Source: Uliginosibacterium sp036017065 (GTDB lineage: Bacteria; Pseudomonadota; Gammaproteobacteria; Burkholderiales; Rhodocyclaceae). From it: 64,000 nucleotides of DNA. This document shows, piece after piece, positions 43,436-55,800 of this stretch (position 1 is the stretch's first letter; each line of letters begins with the position of its first letter). Below the pieces are notes generated by a model, which searched no databases, was not told the DNA's origin, and worked only from the letters and a program-made list of their open reading frames with translations. Made by a program: the position numbers and the translations under genes. Where the stretch lies: NCBI RefSeq assembly GCF_036017065.1, contig NZ_JAYXHR010000003.1:310001-374000 (forward strand), written 5' to 3'.

Positions 43436-43798
43436 TCAGGACGTCGCCCGTTGCCGCAGGCTTTTCGCTAACGCCAGCAGCAGGGCAGATACTTCGTCGA
43501 TCTTGAGCTTTATCGACTCCGTGTTATTTCCCAACCCCAGTCTTATCGATATTTCCACCAAGGTATCCAGTTCTGAAAGTGACCCGGACGCAATACTCAG
43601 GAAGTGCAGTAGTTCTTTGGTGCCGTTGCGGGCGCAGCCTTCAGAAATGTTTGCGGGCACCGATACCGATGCCCGCTTCATCTGGCTGATTAGCCCGAAT
43701 TGTTCTGACTTCGGAAAGGCTTCAGTGAAACGGTAGATCAACTCCACCAGCACGATGGATTCTTGCCACACGCGCAGGTCGCGATGTCCCCGTTTCAC
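43436..43798 (-). CDS. Four-helix-bundle protein, S23 / 23S rRNA intervening sequence family
   Basis: The 120-residue protein (KRGHRDLRVWQESIVLVELI, then RASVSVPANISEGCARNGTK) is a clear member of the S23 family, small four-helix bundles first known from intervening sequences in 23S rRNA and also found as lone genes. It has a GTG start, which is itself part of a TTTCAC heptamer array. It sits between dnaK and dnaJ, an unusual place, and is lower in GC than both. The function of S23 proteins is unknown; nucleic-acid binding has been suggested. Its position and the flanking inverted arrays suggest a small mobile or passenger cassette. Confidence 0.92.
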   Translation of the reverse strand: MKRGHRDLRVWQESIVLVELIYRFTEAFPKSEQFGLISQMKRASVSVPANISEGCARNGTKELLHFLSIASGSLSELDTLVEISIRLGLGNNTESIKLKIDEVSALLLALAKSLRQRATS

Positions 43799-43815
43799 TT
43801 GTCACCTTTCACGTT

Positions 43816-43820
<5 letters not shown>
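43793..43820 (-). repeat. Inverted heptamer array, right side of S23 gene
   Basis: TTTCACT, TGTCACC, TTTCACG and TTTCACT occur at 43793, 43800, 43807 and 43814, again with an exact 7-bp period; they are the reverse complement of the left array. The array contains the S23 GTG start, and its outer end contains the dnaK stop codon. Confidence 0.9.
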
Positions 43821-45744
<1,924 letters not shown>

Positions 45745-45815
45745 GTCGTAGTCCTTTCAAATTCGATTCGGGGGATTCTTCTCGCGGAAATCCTTCAATC
45801 CCGCTGATGCTTCGC

Positions 45816-45843
45816 AAATGGGGCCGTAGCCGGCGTTTTCAAG
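45816..45843 (-). promoter_or_regulatory. Sigma-32 heat-shock promoter of dnaK
   Basis: On the minus strand CTTGAAA (45837-45843), a 13-bp spacer and CCCCATTT (45816-45823) match the RpoH consensus almost perfectly. The -35 element lies in the loop of a GCCGGC inverted repeat (45829-45834 with 45843-45848), which may also terminate the grpE transcript. Confidence 0.88.
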
Positions 45844-45858
45844 CCGGCCGGACGAGCG

Positions 45859-46419
45859 TCACGCCGGCTGTGCCACCGCCACCAGGGCAGGGCGCAGCAC
45901 GCGGCCTTCGAGCTGGTAGCCCTTCTGGAACACCTGCACGACGGTGTTGGCGGGCTGGTCCGAGGGCAGGGCCGAGATGGCCTGGTGCTTGTGCGGATCG
46001 AACTTCTCGCCCACCGGGTTGATCTCTTCCACGCCGCTCTGCTCGAAGGCCTTGACGACGTTCTTCAGCGTCAGGTCGGCGCCTTCGCGCAGCGACTCCA
46101 GCGTGGCGTTCTCGACGGCCAGCGCCTGTTCCAGGCTGTCCTTCACCGGCAGCAGGGCGTTGGCGAACTTCTCGATGGCGAACTTCTGCGCCTTGATGAC
46201 GTCTTCTGCAGCGCGGCGGCGGATGTTCTCGCCTTCGGCCTTGGCGCGCAGCCAGGCGTCGTGGTGTTCGGCGGCCTTCTGTTCGAGGGCGCGGATCTGC
46301 TCTTCCAGGCTTGTCAGGGTGTCGGCCTCCTGTGCGGACGCGGCGCTGGCGGAATTGCTTGCCTCAGTGTCCGGGGTGGCAGTGCCCAAGTTTTCCTGGG
46401 TGGACGGGTTTTCCTGCAT
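45859..46419 (-). CDS. grpE: Nucleotide exchange factor GrpE
   Basis: The 186-residue protein has an acidic/Ala-rich N terminus, a long coiled coil (EQIRALEQKAAEHHDAWLRA) and the GrpE head motifs (GVEEINPVGEKFDPHKHQAI, VVQVFQKGYQLEGRVLRPAL). It exchanges ADP for ATP on DnaK. A sigma-32-type promoter lies upstream (46456-46483). The Ser/Thr kinase gene is divergent. Confidence 0.96.
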   Translation of the reverse strand: MQENPSTQENLGTATPDTEASNSASAASAQEADTLTSLEEQIRALEQKAAEHHDAWLRAKAEGENIRRRAAEDVIKAQKFAIEKFANALLPVKDSLEQALAVENATLESLREGADLTLKNVVKAFEQSGVEEINPVGEKFDPHKHQAISALPSDQPANTVVQVFQKGYQLEGRVLRPALVAVAQPA

Positions 46420-46455
46420 GGGGAAAGGCTCCGGTTTTCAAGGGAATCCGGGGTC

Positions 46456-46483
46456 AACTGGGGGCGTGGCAATGTATTTCAAG
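46456..46483 (-). promoter_or_regulatory. Sigma-32 heat-shock promoter of grpE
   Basis: On the minus strand CTTGAAA (46477-46483), a 13-bp spacer and CCCCAGTT (46456-46463) fit the RpoH consensus. It has the same 13-bp spacing as the dnaK promoter and lies about 40 bp from the grpE start. Confidence 0.82.
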
Positions 46484-46627
46484 AGCCTTTACGCAAAAAT
46501 CCCGCCGTTTGTCAGTCCACCGGCGCGCAATCCCTACGGAACCCGCGCCAGCGGGCGTTAAGATGGGTTATCGTCTGGACACATTGTTTGCCATATTTCC
46601 CGCCCCATTGTTTGCCCTCCGCGGAAC

Positions 46628-47990
<1,363 letters not shown>

Positions 47991-47992
<2 letters not shown>

Positions 47993-48119
47993 GCTTTGCG
48001 CGCAAATCTACTGCGCGAACCGATCTTGGAACTCCGGTGCTCAACGTACTGTTCGTACGTCTCCGCTCCTCGTTCCAACCTCGGCCCGCTCGCTACGATT
48101 TTCGCGCCAATCTGAGCTC
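47991..48119. repeat. Long imperfect palindrome between kinase and Ca-loop protein genes
   Basis: Outer arms GAGCT (47991-47995) and AGCTC (48115-48119), inner arms around TTTGCGCG...AAATC (12 of 14 matching) and TTGGAAC / GTTCCAA, and a central ACGTAC-TGTTC-GTACGT (48044-48060) form an imperfect palindrome of about 129 bp centred near 48052. It looks like a REP-type or miniature repeat element. Confidence 0.6.
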
Positions 48120-48182
48120 AAGCGTGTTGAGTTGTGGGCTTCTTCGTAGGGTGGGTTCGCGAAGCAACCCACCACTGTCCCG

Positions 48183-49196
48183 CTACACCACCAGATCGAT
48201 CTGCTGCACTGTGCCCACGCTGCCGTCTTCGTTTAGGAAGACGCCGGTGGTGCGCACTTCGCCGGCGATGGCGCCGTTGCTGTCCTTCAGCGTGAAGGGC
48301 GTGGCGCGGCGGTCCAGCGCGATGGCGCCGACGCCGGCCTCGGCGAGTGACACCATCTGCTCGCCGGCGCGCCACAGGCGCAACTGCGTAAAGGCGGCGT
48401 CGCTCTCGTCGATCCAGCCGTTGCCATCGTCATCCAGCGCTGCCAGGTCGGCGAAGCCGTCGCCGCTCAGGGCGCCGAACAGTTCGCGGCCGTTGTCCAC
48501 CTGGCCGTTGGCGTTGCGGTCCAGCGCCAGGAAGGCGCTGCCGCTGCCGAGGCGCGCGATGGAGTCGGTTTCGCCATCGGCGTCGAGGTCGAAGTCGAAA
48601 CGGCCGGCTTCCAGGCGCACCCGGTCGCTGGTCAGGTTCAGTACCAGCGGGTCTTTCTTGCGGGGCGTGCCGATCTCCACCGAGATGCTGCTTTCCTCGC
48701 GTTCGTAACGGGCCATCTCCAGGTCGAGCGCGAAGTCGATACGGCGACCGTCGGCCGTCGTCACCTGGCCGCGCGCGCTGTAGCTGGCGATCTCCGCCTC
48801 CTCGCGCACCTCGTGGTAGTCGTAGCGCACGGTGATCTCCGCTGCGGGCGGGCGCGCACGCTCAGCCGGTGCGGGGGCGTCTGCCTTGCCGGAGACGCTG
48901 GTCTCCACGGCCTTGCCGGCCTCCTCGGGTGATTCGCCGTAGAACCGGACCTTGCGGCCGGTCAGTGCCTCGACGATGCGGATCAGCATCTCCAGGCGTG
49001 GGTCCATGGTCTCGCCGGATTCGTCGGTGGCGCCCACGGCCGAACTGCCACTGGCGCTCAGGGCGGCGTCCGACAGGCGCACCTGTTCTGCCGGTTCGGG
49101 CAGGCGGACTTCGATTTCCAGCGCTTCCCGCTGCTGGCGGCGCTGGTATTGCAAGGCACTGCTGGCAGTCTGCAGCGCCGATTCGGTGATCTTCAT
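48183..49196 (-). CDS. Protein with EF-hand-like Ca-binding loops
   Basis: The start at 49196 (MKITESALQTASSALQYQRR) has AGGAG upstream; the product is 337 residues. The C-terminal half has D-x-N/D-x-D-G loops of the EF-hand or thrombospondin type (DFDLDADGETDSIARL, LDRNANGQVDNGRELFG, LDDDGNGWIDESDAA). The N-terminal half is charged and helical. No signal peptide is seen, so it is cytoplasmic or exported by a non-Sec route. Similar genes in other proteobacteria are annotated only as hypothetical or VCBS-related. It is divergent from the AP2-like gene. Confidence 0.8.
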   Translation of the reverse strand: MKITESALQTASSALQYQRRQQREALEIEVRLPEPAEQVRLSDAALSASGSSAVGATDESGETMDPRLEMLIRIVEALTGRKVRFYGESPEEAGKAVETSVSGKADAPAPAERARPPAAEITVRYDYHEVREEAEIASYSARGQVTTADGRRIDFALDLEMARYEREESSISVEIGTPRKKDPLVLNLTSDRVRLEAGRFDFDLDADGETDSIARLGSGSAFLALDRNANGQVDNGRELFGALSGDGFADLAALDDDGNGWIDESDAAFTQLRLWRAGEQMVSLAEAGVGAIALDRRATPFTLKDSNGAIAGEVRTTGVFLNEDGSVGTVQQIDLVV

Positions 49197-49367
49197 GCGT
49201 TTCTCCTGCTGACCTTCGTGGAAGCCAAGGTCTTGCAGGCAATACCGTCCGGATTGCCGGAAGCTTGAGCGCCAGACGGGGGGACGGCCCCTTGCAAGGC
49301 AGGCCGGATGAGGGGTGGCCCCTATGCCGAAAGGTGCATGCCGCCCGACCGCCTTTGGTACGAAGCC

Positions 49368-49394
49368 TAAAGTTTTGTGAATTCCGGTCGAAAA
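49368..49394 (+). promoter_or_regulatory. Sigma-28 (FliA)-type promoter for the AP2-like gene
   Basis: TAAA (49368-49371), a 15-bp spacer and GTCGAAAA (49387-49394) fit the FliA consensus at 4 of 4 and 6 of 8 positions. The -10 ends 44 bp before the GTG start, almost the same distance as at the CheW-fusion gene. Confidence 0.62.
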
Positions 49395-49438
49395 CTGCTC
49401 TATCGCCGCCCTCAACCTAATGTCGCAGGAGGACTGTC

Positions 49439-49963
49439 GTGAGCCGAGGCAGTGTTTATGGAATCAGCCGAGTAGACAATGAAGTGAGCCGCACCCACGG
49501 GTGGCTGGTCACGATTCAGCGTCGCGGGGTGATTCACCGGAAGCATTTTTCCGACGGGGTTTACGGAGGCAAGCAGAAGTCGTTCGTCGCGGCCAAGTCC
49601 TTCCGTGACGAGATCATCAACAAGAATCCGCCCTTCTCGATGCGCGAGTACTCGAACATCGTGAAGAAGAACAACCGTTCCGGCGTGGTGGGCGTGTGCC
49701 GCTACTGCGCATCGGAAACCCGTGACCTGCCCGAGGACAAGCAACGCTGGTTCTGGGTGGCCTCCTGGCCGCTGCCGGATGGCCGTCGCAAGCGCGTCAA
49801 GTTCTCCGTGAAGAAGTACGGTGAGGACGGCGCCTTCAAGATGGCACTGAAGGCCCGCAAGGACGCGTTGAAGGAACTGGATGGCGAGTTCGACCCGGGG
49901 GCCGTGCGCCGCAAGCCGGCCCGCCGCACGCGCGCTACCGCAGGACGCAGCGCGCACGCCTGA
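49439..49963 (+). CDS. AP2-like DNA-binding protein with two repeats
   Basis: The GTG start at 49439 follows AGGAGG by 6 nt. The 174-residue protein has an AP2-like domain (residues 81-145: SGVVGVCRY, WFWVASWPLPDGRRKRVKFS, YGEDGAFKMALKARKDAL), typical of bacterial AP2/ERF-type proteins. Residues 21-60 (GWLVTIQRRGVIHRKHFSDG, YGGKQKSFVAAKSFRDE) repeat the same W-x-V..R..FS..YG..F..A..RD pattern, so there may be two copies. The C terminus is Arg/Lys-rich (RRKPARRTRATAGRSAHA), as in DNA-binding tails. A DNA-binding role is inferred from the fold. A sigma-28-like promoter suggests co-expression with flagellar genes. Confidence 0.82.
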   Translation: MSRGSVYGISRVDNEVSRTHGWLVTIQRRGVIHRKHFSDGVYGGKQKSFVAAKSFRDEIINKNPPFSMREYSNIVKKNNRSGVVGVCRYCASETRDLPEDKQRWFWVASWPLPDGRRKRVKFSVKKYGEDGAFKMALKARKDALKELDGEFDPGAVRRKPARRTRATAGRSAHA

Positions 49964-49982
49964 GGCGTTTCATGGATGTCCC

Positions 49983-50010
49983 GGAAAGGGTGGCCTCGGC
50001 CACCCTTTCC
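49983..50010. terminator. Bidirectional terminator
   Basis: A perfect 12-bp stem (49983-49994 with 49999-50010, loop CTCG) lies 19 bp after the AP2-like gene and is followed by TGTTTT on the plus strand. It also lies 64 bp past the end of the convergent DUF11 operon. Confidence 0.85.
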
Positions 50011-50074
50011 TGTTTTCGGGGCATGCGTTTCGCGCGGGCTGCTGTCGTGCAGGCCGGCAGCATGATGGAGCCGC

Positions 50075-52861
50075 CTACTGCACGACTACGCTGTAGGTCA
50101 CGGTGCCGAACAGCCCTGGCGACAAGCTGCCGGTCAGCGTCCAGTTCACCGCACCACGGGCACCGACGGCAGGCTGGGCCGTCACCTGGCAATTGCTGAT
50201 GCCGCTGGGCACCGTGCCGCAACTGGCCGCCGCGAAGACGGTGTAGGCGGGGGTGGCGTCGTACAGCTTCAGGTTGCCCAGCACGCCGGAGCTGCGGTTC
50301 TCGTAGCGGATCACATACACCAGTGTTTCACCGGGCTGCGCCGTGGCCTTGTCGACGCTCTTGATCAGCACCAGTCCGGCGTCGCTGGCATTGCCGACGA
50401 AGGTCAGGTCCTGGCGGCTGCCGCTCCAGCTCAGCGCGCTGTTGGCATAGCTGAAGCTGGCGGCCAGGGTCTGGGCGTACTGCGCGTTGTAGGGCGCGTT
50501 GGTCGGCGCCGTGGCCCGCACGATGAAGCACAGGCGCTGGTCGGCCACCACCGCGATGGGGGCACTGACCTGCGGTTCGCCGGCGTCCAGCGTGGCGTTG
50601 CAATTGCTGTCGCGGAACAGCACGCCCGTCCAGCTGCCCGCCGGGGTTGCCGTGCCAGTCAGGTTCAGGCTCACCTGGCCGGCGGAACCCGCGATGAAGT
50701 CATGCGGGTGGGAGGCCACCGCGCCGGGCAGGATGGTCTGCTGGTTGTCCTCGTTGAAGACGTTCGCCGGCACATCGGCAAACAGCACGCCGCTGTACAG
50801 GCTGCCCACGCTGTGGGTGAAGCTCAGCGTGTCCTGCGCAATCGCATAGCTGCCGCCCGTGTTGCCCGCCGAACCACCCACCGAGGTGTAGGAGGGCAGG
50901 TTGGTCTCCACGATCTTCACCACGCCGGCGCCAGCGCTGGCCGGAATCCACAGGGTGAAGCTGCCGCCGGCATCGCTGGTGCTGCTGTCATGCGTCGTCG
51001 TGCCCGCGTTGTCGGTCGCGCGCAGGGCCACCCCGGCAAGCAGGCTTTCGCCGGCCTCGCGCACGCCGTTGTTGGCGGTGCCGCCACCGCTGCCGTTGTC
51101 CTTGAACACCGTGCCGCTGAGCCGGCTGCCGTTGAACAGGCCGAAGTTCTGGACCGGCAGGTCGGCCGCCCCCAGGGTGACGCCGCGGATGCCGGTCGGT
51201 GCCTCGGTGCCCAGCCAGCCGGCCGGGTTGCCCGGCGTCACGTCTGCCAGCGTGGCGTTGGTGTCGAGCACCACGTTGTAGCTGCCCATGACGACGGTCG
51301 CGAAGCTGTAGAGCCCGCTGCCGGCATCCACGCTCACCGCCTCCAGCGCCGGGCCGGAGGGTGAGGCGGCGGGGACAAGCTTGGCCCACAGGGGCTGGCC
51401 ACAGCCCGCCTCGCCGCCGTCGCGGGCCGCGCTGTGATTGGCATCGTTGTAGGCGTAGCCGGACAGGGTGCAGGCGTAGCTGGCGCCGGTGACCGTCACC
51501 TGCATCTGGCCGAGCTGCACGCCGAGCAGACCCAGCAGCGGGTCGACCAGGCTGCTCAGCAAGGTGCCCAGTGGCCCGTTGAGCACGGTGACCAGGATCG
51601 GCTTGAGCGGCGCCAGCAGCAAGGCGTCGATGGCCAGCGTGGGCGACAGTTGCAACTGCAGGTTGGTGAGCAGGGAACTGAGCAGGTTGGAGACGAAGAA
51701 TGCCGATGTACTGGCCGTCTGGGTCTGCGGCCACGGGCCGTTGAAGTTCAGCGCCGTGCTGGATGAATTGCCGTGCGCGTTGCTCTTCGCCTGGATGGCG
51801 AGGTTCACGGTTCCCACGATTGGCAGGGTGACGGAAAGGGCGCCGATGTTGGCGAACTGCACCACCCCTGCCGTCAGCGGTGTGTCGCTGGCGAACACGG
51901 CGTCGGACACCTGCCCGAGGTAGATGTCTGCGACGCCGGGCGAGGCCTGGATGCTCAGTGCATTGGTCAAGGCGTTGAGCGTGTTGATGGTGCCGTTGGC
52001 GCGCGCCACTTCCACGTAGAGCTGGATCTGCGCGAGCGATGCACTGGCGCCGAGCACGCCGCCGACGCCGATCAGCGATGACACGTCGAGCGCCACGTCG
52101 ACCAGGTCGATGTTCAGCTTGATGCGCACCGCGGCCGTGTGGAACGTCGTCCCTGCGGCGCCACAGCGCATCACCGGCGGCTCGATGATCTGCGCGTACA
52201 GCGCCACGCTGTTGAGGATGCCGGAGAGGCCCAGCGCAGTGCCCGTCAGGTTGATCGGCGCCGGCGTGGTCAGCATGTTCTGGTAGTTGAGCAGCTGGAT
52301 GTTGCCGGTGACCAGATCCAGCAGGTTGACCCGCGTGTCGGCCAGCATGCCGGTCGGCAGGCTGACGTTGAGCATCTGCCCGACCGCGATCGTGCCGCTC
52401 AGCGCATTGACCTGCCCGGACAGCGAGTTCAGCGCCGCCGCCGCCGTGGCGTTGTCGGCGGTGGCGGCGGTGGCGCCCGCGGTCAGTATCTTCGCCAGCG
52501 TCGTGCTGGCGCCCAGTGCGGCGGTGTGGCTGGCGGTGCTGGTCTGCGCCTGCAGCGCATTCAGGAAGAGGCCCAGCTTCACGTTGGTCTGCGCCACTGC
52601 CGTCCAGTCCGCCGCCGACAGGTTGACCGAGCTGTTGAGCAGGCTGCCGAGCAGGGCGTTGAGCAGGGCGCCGCGGGTCGAGTCGATGCTGGCCAGCCGC
52701 GGTCCGGCGGACACGCAGGCGCCCTGGTTGCAGGCCGCCAGTGCCTGGCCGGCGCCGATGCCCAGCCACAGCATCAGACCGCATGCCAGCAACAAGAGGC
52801 GTGCCTGGCGCCGGACGGAAGCAAGAGCGTGGCGGATTGTCTGGATCATGGCCTGGCTCAT
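50075..52861 (-). CDS. Secreted surface protein with SdrD-B-like and DUF11 domains
   Basis: The start at 52861 overlaps the upstream gene's stop as ATGA. The 928-residue product has a signal peptide (LLLLACGLMLWLGIGAGQAL, cleavage near ALA-ACN). Residues 30-480 are a hydrophobic repeat-rich domain (LLNALLGSLLNSSVNLSAAD, LLSSLVDPLLGLLGVQLGQM) that recalls the large TadG-type pilus-assembly proteins, a weak resemblance. Then come SdrD-B-like Cna modules (LSGYAYNDANHSAARDGGEA; SGTVFKDNG) and a C-terminal DUF11 domain (LVLIKSVDKATAQPGETLVY). It ends in a beta strand without an anchor motif. It is the last gene of the four-gene surface operon. Confidence 0.8.
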   Translation of the reverse strand: MSQAMIQTIRHALASVRRQARLLLLACGLMLWLGIGAGQALAACNQGACVSAGPRLASIDSTRGALLNALLGSLLNSSVNLSAADWTAVAQTNVKLGLFLNALQAQTSTASHTAALGASTTLAKILTAGATAATADNATAAAALNSLSGQVNALSGTIAVGQMLNVSLPTGMLADTRVNLLDLVTGNIQLLNYQNMLTTPAPINLTGTALGLSGILNSVALYAQIIEPPVMRCGAAGTTFHTAAVRIKLNIDLVDVALDVSSLIGVGGVLGASASLAQIQLYVEVARANGTINTLNALTNALSIQASPGVADIYLGQVSDAVFASDTPLTAGVVQFANIGALSVTLPIVGTVNLAIQAKSNAHGNSSSTALNFNGPWPQTQTASTSAFFVSNLLSSLLTNLQLQLSPTLAIDALLLAPLKPILVTVLNGPLGTLLSSLVDPLLGLLGVQLGQMQVTVTGASYACTLSGYAYNDANHSAARDGGEAGCGQPLWAKLVPAASPSGPALEAVSVDAGSGLYSFATVVMGSYNVVLDTNATLADVTPGNPAGWLGTEAPTGIRGVTLGAADLPVQNFGLFNGSRLSGTVFKDNGSGGGTANNGVREAGESLLAGVALRATDNAGTTTHDSSTSDAGGSFTLWIPASAGAGVVKIVETNLPSYTSVGGSAGNTGGSYAIAQDTLSFTHSVGSLYSGVLFADVPANVFNEDNQQTILPGAVASHPHDFIAGSAGQVSLNLTGTATPAGSWTGVLFRDSNCNATLDAGEPQVSAPIAVVADQRLCFIVRATAPTNAPYNAQYAQTLAASFSYANSALSWSGSRQDLTFVGNASDAGLVLIKSVDKATAQPGETLVYVIRYENRSSGVLGNLKLYDATPAYTVFAAASCGTVPSGISNCQVTAQPAVGARGAVNWTLTGSLSPGLFGTVTYSVVVQ

Positions 52862-55800
52862 GGCGATGTCATGTCCTCGAAGAGCCCCTCGTCGAACTTG
52901 AAGCGCAGGCGCAGGTATATGCCGCGGTTGCTGCTGTCATCCTCCACCAGGTCCCTGTCGCGGAAGCCGAGGAAGTTGTAGCCGACCGATACCCACATGT
53001 CCTTGCTCATCAGATAGCCGACCTCCGCACCGGCCGCCGTCTCGCTCTGCCGGTTGCCCATCGAGAACATGCGGCTGAGTTGCAGGCCTACGTCCCAGTC
53101 GCGATTGAGCTCGTACACGGCGCGGCCGGACAGCAGTTGCGTCACCATCCGGGTCGACAGTCCGAAGGCCTCCTCGTCGGCCAGCTTGGCCGCATAGCGG
53201 CCGGTCAGCACCAGCTTGCGTTGCGGCTGCACGTTGGCGTGGGTGGAGAGGATGTGCACGCGGCGCTCGTAGGCGCGGCCCGGCGTGTCGTCTTCCTCGA
53301 TCTTGTACTCGTAGCGGCCCAGGCCGTTCCACACGTTGGTGTCGCGATCGCGATAGGCGAAGCCGGCCTGGAAGCGCTGCTGCACGCGGTCGCCCATGCT
53401 GGCGACCTCGGAGTCGCTCAGGCTGTAGATGCTGCGCCCGAGGAAGGTCCAGCTCGGATCGATCTTCACCGCCAGGCCCAAGGTGTTCAGCCAGGTGTCA
53501 TTGGTTGGGCCGTCGCGCCACTCGAAGCGGGCAGTCGCCTTCCAGTCGGCGTTGAAGGTGTAGGCCACCGCCGCGGTGATGGCGGTGGACTCGTTGCGCA
53601 GGGTCTGGCCCGAGCTTTCCAGCGACTCGATGCGCTCGATGCTGGTGTCCAGGCGCAGGCCGTCGCCTACCCGCCATCGGTTGCGCAGCCCCATCGCGGC
53701 TTCCGCCTCGCGGCCCGAGAATGCGTCGCGCGCCCGGTACTCGCTGAACGCCTGGCCGTCGTCCATGTAGGCGGTGTCGATGCCGAAGATGGCCGTGTTG
53801 CGGCGCTGGTCGCCCTCGACGGCATAGGCGCTCTCCAGGTCGGAGACGAACTCGTAGCGGCCGTACAGGCGGGTCTGGCTGCCGATGCGGTAGTCGCCGC
53901 CGACGGCCAGCAACTGTCGGCTGGCGTCACCGATGGCCTGCTCCACTTCCGTGAACAGTGACAGTTCATCCATGCCGGGGACGGGGGCGGCGATGCGCAC
54001 GCGCACGCTGTTGGTGTCGTCGGCGTTCTGCCCCAGGGCGGGGTTGGCATCCTGCTGGAAGCTGCGCAGGCCGATATCCAGCTTGAGCCGGCCATCGAAG
54101 CTGTGCTCGACGCCGACCAGCACGTCGCGGCGCCGGGCGCCGTTCGCCTGGTCCTCCGAGGCGCGCGCCTCGACTACGGCGAGGGTGCTCTCGGCCAGCT
54201 TGTAGCCGATCTTCGCGCCGGCCTCGCCACGGCCACGCGACAGCGTGGAGGAGGGGTTGTCGAAGTTCTCGTCGGTGCGCGCGTAGTAGACGCGGCCCTG
54301 CAGGTCACCGCTGTCGCGACGGATCTCGATCCGGCCGGCATTGCCGCGCCCGAGGGTGTCGCGGCGCGTACCGGCCACCTCGCCGACGATCACGAAGCCG
54401 TGGCTCTTCAGCGTGACATTCGCACCGCCCAGGCGGGAGGCGTCCTGCGGATTGCGGTCGTCGACCAGCACGCCGCCGACTTCCGCGCTGAGGCTCTCCG
54501 ACTCCCACAGCATGTAGCGCAGGTCGGTGCCGGCGATCCAGTAGCGGTCGCCGCCCTGGTCCACTTCGTAGGTGACGCGGATGAAGTTGTCGTTCAGGTC
54601 CGGGTCGACCGTCGGCACCGGAGCGCGGAACAGCAGGCTGCCGCTGAACGCCTCCAGCGTGTAGTCGGTGAAGCGGGCCTGCGGCACCGTGCGCAGCACG
54701 ATGGACGGCTGGCGGCGATCGCGGGTGATGATCTCCACGCGCTCGCTGTTGGTGATCAGGCTGCCCAGGCGCAGTGCGTACGGACCCGAGGTGCCATTGG
54801 CGGGAATCTCCTCGACGATCTGGCGCGAGTTGGTGTGCGAGGCAAAACTGTCCGCCACGAAGCCATTGGCATCGTAGTGATGGCGCAGGCCGTTGAGGCT
54901 GCGGTTGTAGGCGGCCAGGCTGCGCGCCGGGGTGACCATGCCGCCCAGCACGACCGACGCGGTGCTGGCAGTCTGGGTGTTGAAGTCTCCCCACAGCAGC
55001 CAGGACTTGTCCTTGTCGACGCGGACATACAGGTGGCCGGTGGACTGCGCGTCGAAGCCCTTGATGGACGAGTCGCCGTACACCGGATAGAAGCGGTCCG
55101 GCTGGATGTCCCGGAACAGGCGCTCCTGCGTGTCCTTGTCCGAGTCGTAGCCCAGGGTCAGCAGGTACTCGCCCTTGATCTTGCCTTTCAGGAACAGGGC
55201 GGCACGCGCGCCCGCGTCGCGTCGTGTATCGCCGGATTCACTGCTGCTGGCGAAATGGGTGATCGCGTCTTCGAAGCCGTCCTGCGCGCTCGCGGACTGC
55301 AGGGCCCCGCGTCCCAGCTTGCTGAGGCTGAGCGTGCCCTCCAGCACGCCGACGGCGACCATCTCGCGCAGCACCGGCAGCACGGCGAAGCTGGTCTCCT
55401 GCACCGCCTTGCCGCTGCTGGCACGCAGGCGCAGCTCACCGGGCTCGATGGGCATGCGCAGCGCAAACTCGCCGACGCCTCCTTCCACGAAAACCTGGAA
55501 GCCGGGCTGTGTCGGATCGAGATCCTCCACCAGCCATTCGCCCGCGCTGGATTCGAGCGTCACCGGCGTGCGTGCGGCAATGCTCAGCCCCTTGTCGTCC
55601 TGCACGCGGACACGGACCTTCATCTGCGAAATGCCGTCGGCGCGCGGTGGCGTGGCGGCCTCGATGACCAGCCGCTGCAGTTCCCCCGGGGCCTGCACGA
55701 CGATGCGTCGCTCGCCCATCGGATTGCCGAAGGGGTCGTACTGCACCAGGCGCAGCGTATTCGGGCCGGGCAGCAGGGACACGCCGATGTACTCGTGGAT

